NCBI GenBank assembly: GCA_015499985.1
Contig: JAAAUF010000059.1
Coordinates: 1-64,000, forward strand
Source: Haplosporangium gracile
Lineage: Eukaryota; Mortierellomycota; Mortierellomycetes; Mortierellales; Mortierellaceae
Length of the DNA: 64,000 nucleotides
Direction: 5' to 3'
The notes beneath the pieces were generated by a model. It was given only the letters and a program-made list of their open reading frames with translations. It did no database searches and had not been told where the DNA came from. Each line of letters starts with the position of its first letter. Positions within the stretch are counted from its first letter, which is position 1. The position numbers and the translations under genes were made by a program. Below, in pieces: positions 47,276 to 60,000 of the stretch.

Positions 47276-48548
47276 AAAAAGAAAAACGTCAAAAACCATT
47301 AAGCCCCAAAAAAAAACCCCCCCCTGTTTATTTCGTTCTTACTCTTCCCCTCTTCCCCTCTCGTACTATGAATGCACTATTGCGATAAGGGCGTTTGGTG
47401 CGACGGGTGAGAGTAAAGGTTAGCAAAATTTACGTTCCTCATCATCGACCAGGTGAAAGCGTCCACACAACCCACATGCGCCCATAAAAGCAAAACACCC
47501 ATTGGGGCACAACAACAGGTTGTGTACAAGAACTAGATACACTCTTTCTAGTGACTTACAGCTCAAACAAACTCCAAGCACATACACACGCTAAGACTAT
47601 CAACACACACACGCACTACTTGCAAGTTTTGCATCTGTCCATCCATACTCACACCCCTTGTTTACCTCCTTCCTTCCTTTGCCCCTTGACACGGTTGTTG
47701 ATTTTTTCTGTTCATTTTGCTTCAATGTGCTGCTGCCAAACTGTTCAACTGCAGATCATCATCTTGTGCGGAATTACTGCTCTTGATCAACCCCCTTGTG
47801 GGTATGCATCCCTTGCTCCATCTATCTATGTATCCTTTATTTTTTTGGCGTCCCTTTTTTTTTGTTTTTCTTTCCTTTTTCCTCAGATGACAGATGAGTG
47901 GCAAGGATAGAGCGATGCTCTCAGCTTCAGCTTTATAAGAAAAGAGAACAAGGAGGCGGAGAGAGTGACGAAGAGAGAGTGGAGGAGCAGACCAAAACCA
48001 AAAACCAAGAACCACACTGCACCAACCAGCGATTGTGAAAAAAAAAATGCATGCTGCAAGGTACTATATACTGCTGCTGCATGTTGTTATTGTTGTGGTC
48101 GTCGTCGTCGTGGCCGCCTTTTTTGCACCTCCGCCTTGACCCTACGTCCATGTCCGATTTTTTGTTTACTTGTTGTTTGTTCGTTGGGTTTTTTGACTGA
48201 CTGTTTGATTATGGCCTAGGCTCTCACAGAGGAACGAAACCTCATGGTGAACAAAGTTCAATAAAGGAGGACTGATGTAGACAAATCAACAGACCCCATG
48301 TCGCTTTGTATATCTCCTTCTCCACTCTCACTTCTCTTCTTTCTTCTTCTTCTTTTTCTTCTTCTTCTTCTTCCCTCTCTTCCACTTCTCTTGTCATCAA
48401 TCGCTACTTTTTCAACTTTCACTCTCACCCCTCAAAAGAAGATACCAGCCAGTTCTTAAATTTACTTCGAATTCGTCCCACAGCACATCCCTGACTACGC
48501 GTTTGTTGACATCCCCCACTCCCCGACTCCCCGACTCCCCTGTATCCA
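47276..48548. other. Intergenic, promoter of the sugar transporter
   Basis: Poly-A and poly-C runs just after the coiled-coil stop, then C/A-rich and T-rich stretches and a TTC repeat at about 48335-48375. No conserved ORF was found. Confidence 0.55.
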
Positions 48549-50456
48549 ATGGACTCGCGCACGCTAACAAACCTTCCACGGCACATGGTCTTCTGTGGCG
48601 TGGTGGCATGTTTGACATCGCTCTCGATCGGATATGTGATTGGCTCACCCAACATCCCCGAATCCGCTATCCGAGGCCTTGGAAACGACTGTGGCCCTCA
48701 CGCTCCTTACACCATCCGGCAAGGGTTTCCCAATTGCTTCCTATTCTCCGATCTCCTCTGGGTAAGTCTTCAAATGCCGTTTAGCGTGTACTGGTGGTTG
48801 AGATGGACGCCATGGGTTTTCTTTGAATACTGAAGAAAGGTGAAAGGATGGAAAGTATTGGAGTTTTGTAGGCTTCGAACTTGCGCAGTGTTCTTTCCGT
48901 ATTTAAGCATGTCCGATATATCTTTGTTTGTTTCTATCTCCGTCTGAAAAAAAAAAAAAAAGAGAAACGAACCCTTCACCCTAACAACTTTATACTCTTC
49001 TTCTTTTCCCGCCCATTTCCACTCATCCAAACAAACCAATATCCCACCTTTTTCTTCCTGATCCACGCCTTAGGGCTTTGCAATAGGTTCGTACTGTTTG
49101 GGCGCGCTCACCGGCAGTTTAGTCGGGGGCGGTCTGCAGAACAAGTACGGTCGCATTAAAGCTCTATCCCTCTCCAGTGCCGTCTATATCCTCGGCTCCA
49201 TCGTCCTCGGTCTTGCCTTCCACCAAGCCCAATTCATCCTAGGGCGTGTCATCATTGGCTTCGCCTGCGGTCTCGGTGGCGTCGTTGCACCAACGTACCT
49301 AGGCGAGATTGCGACAATCCAGGGTAGAGGTGTCCTTGGCACATTCCATCAACTCTTCTTGGTAATTGGCCTTCTCCTCTCAAACCTCATCGGCCTTGCG
49401 TGGAGCACTCCGCCTGGATGGAGGTTTGTCCTGGCCTTTAATGGTGTCCCTGCCTTGATCCAATGCTTTTTTTTGACACAACTTGTCGAAAGCCCTCGGT
49501 ATTTGGTCTCCCAGAAAAGGATCAAGGAGGCTGAGCGGTCACTTCAAATTTTGAGAGGACCCGAAAAGTCGGTCAGCGTCCATGAGGAGCTTGATGATAT
49601 GATACTCTTGCTCCTAGGCAGACACATCTCTGTCGACGACGACAAAAATCGCATAGATTCTCTTTCCTCTTCTCCTTTTACTGAAGCTCCGCCATCCGCT
49701 GTCCAATGCGGCGACTCTGCCGCCACCCTCCAAAACGATCCCTCTACCGTTCCTCACCCTTCATTACACCCCGACAATAAACAAGCCAACACTAGCCAAG
49801 AGCCCTACGGGTTCCTTACCCTCTTCCGGTCCGAATGCCGCGGCCTTGCACTTATAGGAGTCTCGATCCACTTTCTTCAACAGGCCACAGGAATCAACGG
49901 CCTCGTCTACTACTCGACATCCTTCCTCGGTGACACATTTGGCTCCGGAAATTCCAAATACATCACCGTCGGCGTCTCGGTCTGCAACTTCCTCGCAACC
50001 ATCTGTGCAGTCATCCTCATCAACCGTGTCGATCGCAAGACACTTCTCATGGCCTCCTTTGGCGGGATCGCCGTTTCAGCAATGCTCCTCGTCATCGGCG
50101 CCTATACTGGCATTGGAGTCCTGGTTGCTGTCGCCTTATTCTTGTACATCATCGCTTTTGCAATTGGCCTGGGTCCCATCCCCTGGCTGCTCCTCTCAGA
50201 GTTCCTTCCAACCTACGCTCTCTCATCTGCATCAAGCGCTGCGACGGGTGTGAATTGGAGTTTCAATTTCATCATCGGCTTGCTGTTCCCCTCGCTCACG
50301 AAAGCTATGGGCAACAGCACGTTTATTGTCTTTGGGGCCTTTTGCGTCATCGGCGTCGCATTTGTTTGGATTTTCGTTCCAGAGACGAGGGGCCGGTCCA
50401 TAGAACAAGTCATGGCCGAAAAAGGCATCCCTCCTCGTTCTCCTAATTCTTTCTAG
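48549..50456 (+). CDS. MFS sugar transporter, GLUT/hexose type
   Basis: Twelve-TM facilitator or proton symporter of hexoses, plasma membrane or vacuole. Two exons, 48549-48761 and 49074-50456, joined in phase 0; 531 residues. TM1 is VFCGVVACLTSLSIGYVIGS. Family motifs are GGGLQNKYGRIKALSLSS (loop 2-3), GRVIIGFACGLGGVVAPTYLGEIA, VESPRYLVSQKR (end of TM6), QQATGINGLVYYS (TM7 sugar-binding signature), RVDRKTLLMASFGG and PETRGRS at the C-terminus. The central loop of about 100 residues is Ser/Asp/Pro-rich and longer than in GLUTs. The order of sugars accepted cannot be told by eye. The intron falls between TM1 and TM2, after a loop with cysteines (NDCGPHAPYTIRQGFPNC). Confidence 0.94.
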
Positions 50457-50808
50457 ATCGCTTTTTTTGGTATTTATTGGTCGCACAGCTGCCAATTTGT
50501 TCACTGTTAACCGCGCTCATTCCTCTGTCCCGCATGCATCAAAGCGGAAATAAAAAAGTTAGTTACGTTGTTTAGTGTATTTATTATCGGGACACATCAT
50601 GGAGGGGTTATGAGAAGAGACAGGGTGATGATTGCGTAGAGGCGAGGTTGAGGTACGTGCGTAGCCGTTTTTCTTTGATAAAAAAGAAATAAAATGACTG
50701 CATCGAAGTTTCAGTCTATAGGAGTGGTAGGGGCAGGTGTTGTTGTCGTTTTACTGCCTCTTCCTTCCATGTGTAATTTTTTGGGCATTGTTGTTCCTGT
50801 AGTTGCGT
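50457..50808. other. Convergent 3' intergenic region
   Basis: 352 bp between the convergent transporter and NDUFA8 genes, T- and A-rich; terminators and polyadenylation sites of both are expected here but no precise site can be assigned. Confidence 0.5.
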
Positions 50809-51502
50809 CTAGTTGTAAATGGTGTTCTCGCGAAGGTGGATGGGCGTGTTTGATGCTCCAGGAATGACCTTCTCGAGTTTCTACAAGATATGATAAATGA
50901 AGGTCCATGTCAGAATAATTCGCAATCGGCAAAAGCCATAAGTCATTAGTTATCCACGACAATAATAAACGGATCCGCATCAGTCAAAAAAGACAAAACA
51001 CGTACCAGCTTGGAGAAAACGCACTCGTTGAAGGTTCTCTCGGGCTTACGGCAGGCATAATATTCCTGGTTGTGCTTCTCCAAGCACTTGTAGTGAGCCT
51101 CCCATTCCTTTTCGCAGTTCTCCCTCAACTTGGTGATCCTAATAGCAATTAGAACAAATGTAGAAAGTGTTAAAATTATCAACTGAACAAAACTGTAGAA
51201 ACACGGGTCTTTCGCGTGAGTTGGTCTCAATGATGGGACATAAGATATGGAACGTACAAGTCCATGGCGCAGCGTGTGACCTTGCGGCCCTCCTTCAAGC
51301 AGTGGGCAGGGTCGTTGTTCTCGTCCTTGCACAGCATGAAATCCTCGTTGTAATCCTTGCAGTGAGATCCAATGAAGAACGCGGCAGACTTCAGAGGTGC
51401 AGAAGTCGCGCCAACTTCGGGGTGAGCAGCCTCAGCGGGAGCTGGGGTGGGGTCGACAAACTTGCCGGTGGTGATATGAGAAGCCTCGCGGAAGGTCGAC
51501 AT
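50809..51502 (-). CDS. NDUFA8: Complex I subunit NDUFA8 (fungal 20.8-kDa subunit)
   Basis: Accessory subunit of mitochondrial NADH:ubiquinone oxidoreductase, imported to the intermembrane space through the Mia40 disulfide relay. Three exons: 51502-51258, 51138-51006 and 50880-50809; 149 residues. Four CX9C motifs are seen, the family hallmark: CKDYNEDFMLC, CLKEGRKVTRC, CEKEWEAHYKC and CRKPERTFNEC. The N-terminus has SAAFFIGSHC, like SAAVLKAAAHHYGAQC of the animal protein. The C-terminus ends KLEKVIPGASNTPIHL, shorter than in animals. No cleavable presequence is needed for this import route. The 3' end faces the transporter. Confidence 0.95.
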
Positions 51503-52112
51503 TATTCAGTTAATGAGTTACTATAGGACAATTGATACAGGGGAAAAGGTAGTGTTGTTTGTTGTTGTCAGAGAAAGAATGAGCCGGGATCGCGGAATTG
51601 TCGGTATTCCTGATGTAAGCGCAGTGTCCTGCTTTGATGTATGTTTTCTTCTGCTTCTTTGATAGTCCATCTTGCAAAAAGAGACGCTCCGTCTTCGCGT
51701 GTAAAAGGAGACGGCCAGCCAGGTACGGTGCCATCTGCCCGGGGTNNNNNNNNNNATCAGCAGTCGGGTTTTTATCATTCCTCCTGAGAAAGTACATAGA
51801 AATAGCAGGCAAGCCCAGTTAACGTACGGGAAGAGTGGAGTGTTGTGGGTATGGAGGCGAGTGATCCTGTGTTGAGTGTTTATTCCTGCAAATGGATGGG
51901 AACACCGAGACAGAGAAAGAGATGGGAAAGAGGACAAAGACGAGAAGGAGAAGATAGAACGGAGATGCTAATCGACCTGATCAACCCAGAGCCGGACGGA
52001 CGAACAGAGGCAGACACACACAGAGGAATCAATAATTTAGCACACACGATCTCCGAACTGTACCGTGACGTTTTCTTTTTCCTTTTTTTTTTTAATCTTG
52101 TGCTTTAGACGA
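51503..52112. other. Intergenic with assembly gap
   Basis: Promoter side of NDUFA8 and 3' flank of RPC34. Ten Ns at 51746-51755 mark a scaffold gap of unknown true length. No gene was seen on either side. Confidence 0.7.
51746..51755. other. Assembly gap (10 Ns)
   Basis: A run of ten Ns, the usual placeholder between joined contigs. Continuity across it is inferred by the assembler. Confidence 0.98.
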
Positions 52113-53508
52113 CTAAAAGTCGAGCCACTTATTGTAGTAGTTGCAGCCAGCAGGGTTGACAGGCCCACCTTCTGTACAAAAGTCAGCAACAGGGCACACA
52201 CCGCAGGGGCAATCCTGCCACGCAGACTCGGCCTTCTTGTCTCGCACAGCCTTGTACACCCAGTCAGAGTCCGTGTCCATATCTTCGTCGTCCCAGTCCT
52301 CGTCCACCTGTGCAATAAACCGCTCCACCTTGCCGTCATACACCAACACATCCAACAACATCGTGATATCGGCCACGCTCAGATCGACCTGACTGATCCG
52401 CTTGTCCATAATGTACTTGCGCACCGTCGCCGCAGATGGGTACGCACTGTGTGTCGATGTGAAAATGCAGCTCGCGTCCCTTGGAAACGACTATGTTACA
52501 AGAGACAAATAAAAGGCGTGAGAAAAGCAAGGGAAAGAAGGAACAAGTAGCAACAGCTTGTTTTCAACACACAAAAGAGGATGACGCACCTTCATCAAAA
52601 TATACTTGTAGCACTGATTGGTCAATTGCTCCACAAAGTCAACATCCAACTCCTGATCAGTGAACCATGGTCCTCCTGTGACTTCCACAGAGGGCGTCAA
52701 CTCCATCAACATGTACAGCTTTCTTGTAGGATGCTTTACAGACTTGATCGCTTTCACAAGCGCCTTCTGCTCCAGTGCTCGAAGACATCTCTTAATCACA
52801 GCTTCGTGGAGATTCGTCTTTGACTTCAAATGCTTTGTCCAGATTCCCTCGTTTCCTGACGCCCTGATCGTGTTGTACACGACCTGCTCCTCGCCTTGCA
52901 ATGCTCCCGCCCTATTGGGAAAGAGCCGCAAAGCGGAAAAAATGTGTGAGTGTCTTATTTTTGCTGCATGGGGATCACAAGTCGGGAAATGTATATCACT
53001 GAGTCATGAATGACAGCAAAAACTGCGGCGCAGTACAACACGACTTACTTCCCGATCTCCTCCTTCTTCAGTGCCTTGTAGACCTGCTCGCCTCTGACTT
53101 GAAAAACCTCAATGAATCCCTAGGAACGTTGAATGATGAACACATTTAGGTTCATGTCCTCCGGTGTAAAACGATATTGACCTAATATATTCCTTAGCGC
53201 ATGCAGGTTCGACTCTCTTGTTATAATTGTAATTCATTGGCATCCATACCCTGCCAAGCAACGAATTCATAGCGATGGCTGTGTCCATAACGGGGCTGTC
53301 TGGGTGGATCCCGCTAAAGTCTGTTGAAGTCAATCCCTATTGATGAAACAAATAAAGCGTTGACAAAATGAGCAACGATAAACAAAGAACATCTCTTAAC
53401 ACAACTTTGAAACATTCCATATTTTGAGGTGCAAGAATGTACATTGTTGCCAGCCTTCAGACACTCCTGATAGAAGAGCTCTTCGAGGGGAGTAAGGTTT
53501 GTCGCCAT
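52113..53508 (-). CDS. RPC34: RNA polymerase III subunit RPC34 (Rpc6/POLR3F)
   Basis: Subunit of the Rpc82-Rpc34-Rpc31 subcomplex that contacts TFIIIB and opens the promoter of tRNA and 5S genes. Five exons: 53508-53443, 53336-53250, 53119-53049, 52911-52590 and 52490-52113; 307 residues (human 316). Winged-helix domains cover residues 1 to about 200: FIEVFQVRGEQVYKALKKEE, then EEQVVYNTIRASGNEGIWT, ALVKAIKSVKHPTRKLYMLM and WFTDQELDVDFV. The C-terminus has the 4Fe-4S cysteine cluster CPCGVCPVADFC followed by NPAGCNYYNKWLDF, close to human PCGLCPV...NC. All four cluster cysteines look present. Introns 1-4 each keep frame. It is 784 bp from the decayed 7-TM copy B. Confidence 0.95.
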
Positions 53509-54289
53509 GAGAAAGTATATATTGGGTGAGCCAATGAATATTCAAGTGGTTGTGGGTGTCTCTTCTTTCTTCTTCCTTGAGTCAAAAGAGTGTTGGAGCG
53601 AATAGATTTCCTGGTGTGGTGGGCGAGTGATTGTTGTCGTTGTAGGTGGTGCGAGACAGCTCAAGGGTGAATGAGAGAACAGGAAGAAATGGGGGCAAAG
53701 CAGCAACAATTACAAAAAAAAAGAAGCTAAGCAAAAGGCAAACAAAAAGAAGTGTGGCTTGGCATTTATTTTGGAATTGTCACTAAAATCGTGCTCATTG
53801 GCTGATCGCAGTGCTCGACGCGTCCTCCACGCGTCTAGATCGTATCCTCCTTCTCTTCCTCCTGCACTTACATTGCTACTATAGATGGTGGCCGTGGTTG
53901 TGTTGCATCTCTTGAAGTCGAATATCAATGCTGTCAAGGTCGCCATCCTCGGACGACACCCTCGATGGCATCGATTCTCGCCCATAGTTATAGCTTAAAA
54001 TTCTCCGACTGTCTGCCACAGAGATTACAGCCTGTTCACTCAAATTACTCGACGCGCTGCCTGCTTCCAAACACTTTTCCCGATCGTAAGCACTCAGCGT
54101 CCCTCATGACTGATCGCTACCACCTCCTCCATCCCCACCGCCCCCAGCAGCAGTATATCCCTTTGTCGTCATCGAAGCAGTGGTGGGTTTTGAATTTACA
54201 GTGGTCGATTGTTGTCTGATGCTGTGGTGGTCCTGACTCTCGCTGGCAGACGGCCCATACGTATTCTTCTTCCCAGAATCTCATGTCCT
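53509..54289. other. Intergenic between RPC34 and the 7-TM pseudogene
   Basis: Mostly promoter-side sequence of RPC34 and 3' flank of the pseudogene. The plus-strand and minus-strand frames near 53710-54219 have no family resemblance. Confidence 0.45.
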
Positions 54290-55461
54290 TCCTACTGCGT
54301 TCGTGTCGTTCCGTGTGCTGACACTGCCTCTGAACGTTTGGAAATGCTTCCGATAGAATTGAATCAGAAGCCGGGTGCTGGTATGAAAAAGATCGGCCCA
54401 ACGGTAATCCTGATGCAAAGGTCCAATGCTTAAATATGGGGTACAAAGATGAGCTCATGCCAGATGCAGGATGCAAAGTTGACCAAGGAGTACGCCTATC
54501 AACGCAGTAAAATTTGCTCATGGCAATCAGAAAAAGGGACAAGTGCCAAAGAGAAATGGCAAAGAAACGAACAACTATTCGAATCAAAATCATGCTCACT
54601 TACAAATGCTACAGACAATAAACTGGACATGTACCAGTCACCAACAGTCATCATGTCACTATCGACAGCACGACCGACAGGTCCATGGCGATATGTTTGA
54701 CCAAAGGGATAAACAGGAACATGCATGCCCAGACGCACGTAAAGAATATGATGACTTGGTGAAACAGGTTAAACCTAATCGATGACCGCATATAATACTC
54801 CTTCCCCCGCCCATGGCAATTGTGTCAAATCCACCACTCCCGTCAGAGCAGCATCTCCTAGAAGGATCCGTTTTAACTGCTGCTCATACGCCTTCTGACT
54901 CTCAAGGTCTTGCGCCGTAAACAATCTCGATCTCACAATCCCATCTCTCAATCTCTGCACGCCCTTTCCGGAAAGGAGATGAAAAAAGACCTTTTGTTAA
55001 ATGTAATAGATCACATTTGCGAGCGCGAGAGGCCCATAGGTCGCGATGGTGATTAAAGACACCCGCTTCAGCACGTTACAGTTATCGGCTATCGGATAAA
55101 ACTCTGTTCCGACACTCACACTCGCATATGTCAATACCTGCACCGCCAGCCCCTCGCCCGTAAAGTTCCAGACCCAGAAGACGTTATGACGGACAATGAA
55201 CCGCGCTTTGAGATATCCGACAATCGCAATGGTCAGTCTCAGGAAGGTGACAAAGAGCGAAATAATCCGGAGGCGAGTTCTCATCCGAATTCATATAATG
55301 ATGGCGACGAAGCACATGATACCGATGTAGGCAGTTGCTATGTTGTAGCCTAACTCTGCCTTGATCACACCTCGCCACGGTAGCATGTCCTTGGAGAGGG
55401 CTGGATACCACCAAATGTTAGTTAGAAATGTCGATCCTACTCCCTTACTGTGTGACGACAT
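54290..55461 (-). pseudogene. 7-TM membrane protein gene, copy B, more decayed
   Basis: Paralogue of copy A (25461-26705), on the opposite strand. It starts MSSHSKGVGSTFLTN. Matching blocks in order: NVFWVWNFTGEGLAVQV (copy A NVFWTWNF), SVGTEFYPIADN, ALANVIYYI, LRDGIVRSRLFTAQDLES (A: LRDGILRTELYTPQELAT), HQVIIFFTCVW, HGPVGRAVDSDMMTV, WYMSSLLSVAF, then after an intron HELIFVPH, ALDLCIRITVGPIFFIPAP. Lesions: TGA at 55291-55293, TAA at 54997-54999, frameshifts after PWAGEG and around HIAMDL, and stops in the last exon (after FVPHI and PAPGF). None coincides with the lesions of copy A, so the two died independently. Function of the family is unknown. Confidence 0.75.
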
Positions 55462-57016
55462 GTCAATTTTTCTTTTTTGTTTGTTGTTGTTTGGTAGAAG
55501 GGTAAGTGTATGTGCGTGTGCCGCACGAGGTGAGTAAAGCTTTATATTTGTATGTGGGGAATGAAAAGGGGAGATATGTGCGACTTCCCTGTAGAATTAC
55601 AAAGTTGCGACAATGGATGGTGTCGGTTGTGGTGATGAGGATGATGGTGTGCGTATGTGGAGCAAGAGCGAGAGAGGAGGAGAGTGTGGGATGTGCCTCA
55701 GACAGGCTCAGGCGAACTGAGAGAAAAGAAAAGAGAAAAAAAATATTAAGAGAAGAGCGAAAAAAAAGGGAAAGGGAGAAGGACAAGAACATATCTTTTT
55801 TTCAAAGAAAGCTTTACTGCTATCGTTAAAATTTCCAAAGAACTGGACCCAAGAGTCCGCAATTGAATTGGTATCCATTGATTGCCAATAACAACGGAGG
55901 AGTGCGGCAGAAGCAACGAAAGCATAGACAAGTCTCAGTGCTGATCTCGTTGTGTAGTCTCCTTGCGTCCACCCTTGATATTTTCAGGCACTCATCTCAT
56001 TCTCCTTTCCTACCTCCAAGAAGGCATGCCAATGGACGTGGTAAAAGACGTGAGAAAGCCCGTTAGGGAAGAATGAGGGAAGGACAGATGCAACTCTATC
56101 CCCTTTCAATTTCTACCACCCTCAGCATTTAACTATTTGTATTGTTGTCAGAAACCCATCATTAATGCTATGCCTGGGATTAGCCGAATGCAAGGAAAAG
56201 AACACCACTGGTGGTACACACATACACACACACACACAAAAAGAGAGAGACAAATTCCCTTCATCAACCCTCCCGCCCCTTTTTTTCCTCTCACCGCTAT
56301 TACTCTCCCCTGTTTTACTCAGTCATAAGCTCTGGCATTTCTTTAGTAGCCAAGATTGCGCGCTCTGCGCCGACATTGTTACAGGGTGTATGAATTGATA
56401 CAAAAAATTCATCGGGGCGAGGTAAGGCTTTCTCCAATCGACGCTCGCATGTTTGTTTACATTGACCATTCCCACCTTGCATTCAGACTGGTAGCATCCA
56501 AAACAGGTAAGCAAAACAAACAAAGTCAGAGCTGGTACATCAAATTATCCCTTACTCTGTAGGGGTGTGGCGGGCAAATTTGCCCGGTTTACAGAGTTAC
56601 TGAGTAAGGGATACACAAGGAGAGACAAAGAGAAAGCACACCCCAAACCCCTCATTTTGTCCACCCTTTCTTCATCCTCTGTCCCTCTCCCTCTTTCTAT
56701 TTTTCATGAGTACTAATTGCCCCTTGAATAAACACTCTGTCAAGACTGCATATCTAGTCCAGCCACATGTGAGATAATACAAGCACAGGCTTATAGTGTG
56801 AAATAGCGAAAAGAATGTGCGCTTTCGCCATCTGCAAAAGAAAGGGGCTTTCTTCTCTTTCACTCATACCTCCATTCACATCTGTATTCATTTCCGGGAG
56901 CAGCATGCTCCCTCTCGTGCCTTCTAACTCACAATTGTAAAAAAGTCTATTAATCTGAACAAGCCCGCGGTCAAAACGTGGCGTTCAGGCGTCTTTTGCA
57001 ACTAACTACGGTCTGT
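55462..57016. other. Intergenic region with a hairpin element
   Basis: About 1.55 kb with poly-A, CA and CT tracts and no conserved ORF. A 68-bp inverted repeat lies at 56546-56613. Confidence 0.5.
56546..56613. repeat. 68-bp inverted repeat, MITE-like hairpin
   Basis: The outer 12 nt TATCCCTTACTC recur inverted at the right end (GAGTAAGGGATA). The centre contains a perfect 16-nt palindrome CGGGCAAATTTGCCCG (56571-56586). It could fold into a long hairpin. Outer TA pairs would fit a TA target duplication, but they are part of the palindrome, so this is uncertain. Confidence 0.8.
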
Positions 57017-60000
57017 TCACCAGTAATCCTCAGAACTCATACTGGTAACACTCATCGTATCACTCGCCATACCTCCATCGTCCTCCTCCGGTCTATTAAA
57101 AGAATTTCTCCTGTCTCGGTTTTCCTTACCAACCCCACCGCTCCTGCCCTCCTCAGCTGAGCTCAGGCCTCCTCCATCTCCGCCTTGTTTCTGCTGGATA
57201 TTGCTGTTAATAGTCAACACAACGGGTGACTCTGCTAGTGTCGAAATGGATGCCCAGGAGTCTGGTCTGCCGGAAGAAGACCGCTGTGGCTGCTGAACCG
57301 ATGGCAGATGCTGTTGTTGTCGCCTGTCCTGATGATTTTGCTGTAATGCTGCACGGAGGAGGGGGTTATGTTGCTCTGTCGACATGTCGTTGCTGTCACT
57401 CCTCGATCGAATCCCACGGACCGTCACCACCCGCTTGAGCTCCATCGAATCAGCCACATAATTTTGCCGTCCAGGAAGGGTCTCTATAGACCCCATCGTT
57501 GTCTTCCTCCGCTTTTGAGCCATCCCATCCGACTCTTCCAAGTCGTCCTCCTCATCTGACTCCCCAATCATGTCGTCTGGTCGTCCACCAATCAAAAGCG
57601 CCGTGAACCGGCTTGCTTTTTGTTGCCATGTCTGTGGAATAATGTACCCAGGCGAAAAGTAGTCGACACGACCATGGTCCTGCAAATGTCCTGGTGATCC
57701 AGGTGTTTGTTGTTGTAGTCCATGCAATTGCTGTTGTTGCTGTTTGTTGATCCGACTCTTCCGCCGACCAGGTGTTATGCTCTCGAACCACCCCATCCGG
57801 CTCTTCTTTCTCTGCATCTCGCCCTTAGATGACGACTTTCGGCCCAAATCATCCTCGCTAATACCAACTTCCACACCATCCTCCATAAGGGGCATACGCT
57901 TGTAAGTACCGTCGGTATGGACATTGGCCTTGGTCACCAAGAACAGCTGCTCCAGTCTCTGTCGCTCCACCGTCGTCATCTCTAACTGCCTCTGTCTCTG
58001 CTCCTTGGTCATTTTGTCAAACACGAGCACGTTCAGGAACGTATAGATTCTGTTCAGGACACCTACGTTCATGAACCCAGCTCTTCCACCCTTCAGCCAA
58101 CACCCTTGCTTCTCTAAGAACGCCTCCAGGTCGGGCCTGGCCATGGGTCGATAACATATGGACCCTGGAAAAGCCGGCGAGAACTCCTTGGCCGTCAACT
58201 GTGGGATCTCCTCGTGGTTCTTGCGGTACAGGTCGTCCCAGAAGAGGTACCACCACTGATGACATCTCGTTCTGTTGACTGCTCCCATCCGCTCGTAAAG
58301 GTACTGAATCGCCATCGAGACCGACCTCGAGGGGTCCACAACCTTGGGATTTTCCTCTGTTGCTCTCAACAGTGGCTCGAGCTCCTTCTGCTTCAAGTTA
58401 GGGTTGTCATACACATTGATGAAGAATGCGTAAGAGAGCGTCCCATCCTTACGAAGGGCCTCGTTGCGGTAATGGTTCTGGTACGCCTGCATGACTTTCT
58501 TGACCTTTCGCGCGCCTCGAGAGATTAGAGCATGGTTGTCCCGGAGTAGCCGGGCCAATGCTGGTGTGACCTGGAAGTCTCGAGTAATCCCAATGACCTC
58601 GTGTCCGATTGTCGTCTCGTGCAAGAGTTGCGATGATCCTTCGGGGTCCTGAATCTCGCCGTCAGAATAGGTGATTGTTACTGAGAATCCGGGGTTCATA
58701 TTATGTCCCTGCCAGTTCGACATCTTCTTGCGATGGATGGTAAACAGGCCTCTCTTATAGCTTACAGGCGCATTGACCAATGACATCTGTTTTTTTGCAT
58801 TGACAATTCATATTGTTTGTTAGCTGTCAGAGCTATCCAAAAAAATAAACTCATAAACAAAGATGAAAATGAAGTAGAAAAGGGATCTTACCTCCATAGT
58901 GCCATTACTCTCTCGACCCTTTTGGATACCTCGGGTTTCCACAAAGGGGCGGACCACAAACTTGCCATCAAGAGCTCGGAGCTGGTACCTAAGCTCGCGT
59001 CGTCTCTCAATCTCGGGATCCTGATTTTGTCTAATGTACCGGTCCAAATCATGCTCTTTCACAAGCGTAACAACGACCGACGACTCGTCATAAACAAACA
59101 CCACCGAAAATGGGAATGGAACCACGTACGCCTTGCCAAAGTAAGTCTTGATGTTCGAGGTCATGAACTCGGGAGCATAGTACATGTCGGGGCCGACAAA
59201 CTCCTTTAGGATCAGAGTGCGCTTCCTGACCATCGCCGGGGTCAAGAACTGACATGCTTGCGAATACGAACGAAGTCCAATCTGACGGACAATTCGCAAG
59301 TTCTCGACGTGGCGCTCTGCAACAGTGCCCTTGAAATTGAGAAGGTAAGGTGGTCGATGCGGCGACTGACTGTAGGCCACGACAGTGTCAGCGGGCATTT
59401 TGAACGAATCCTCGACCAAGAGCGTAGCGGTCCATGTCTCCTGCCAAATCCGCCGCTTGATGTGCTTGAAGTAGTTGAGCCGTGGGTTGTAGATCTCCAA
59501 CGAGAAATCCAACCGCTGTTGAATTTGCTTCAGCATGACCTGAAACTTTTGAGTCTGCCGGATTGAGAACCAGACAACAATGATGCACATGAGGACGTAG
59601 GTCGCAATCAGCATGATCCCGAGCGTGTTGACAGAGACGGGACCGACATTGAGGACAACAAAGAGGCCAATGACGCTAGTTGCAACCGTGCAGGCTCTTG
59701 ACCAGTACTCGCTGACGTTTTGAGAGGCATAAAGGAAGGGTTTGGTCCTGTAGACGCGGTAAATCAAACTGACCGTAAACACGATCTGGAGCCCGGCACG
59801 CACAGATTCAATGATTCGACGTTCGTACCCGCGGAAAACGCAGTTGTCCTTTGAGAACAACACTACAATCACGACCGCGATGAGCTTGTTTAGCATCACC
59901 ACCACTTTGTACGTTCCATGCTCCCTTCGGTATCCTATGCGATATGTAAGACAAAAAAGATTATTAAAAATATTGCGCCAAGGAGGCAAACATCGATTTT

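Noticed and set aside
53120..53249. Possible tRNA-like GGTTCGACTC motif in an RPC34 intron
   Set aside because: No acceptor stem, D arm or anticodon arm could be formed around it.
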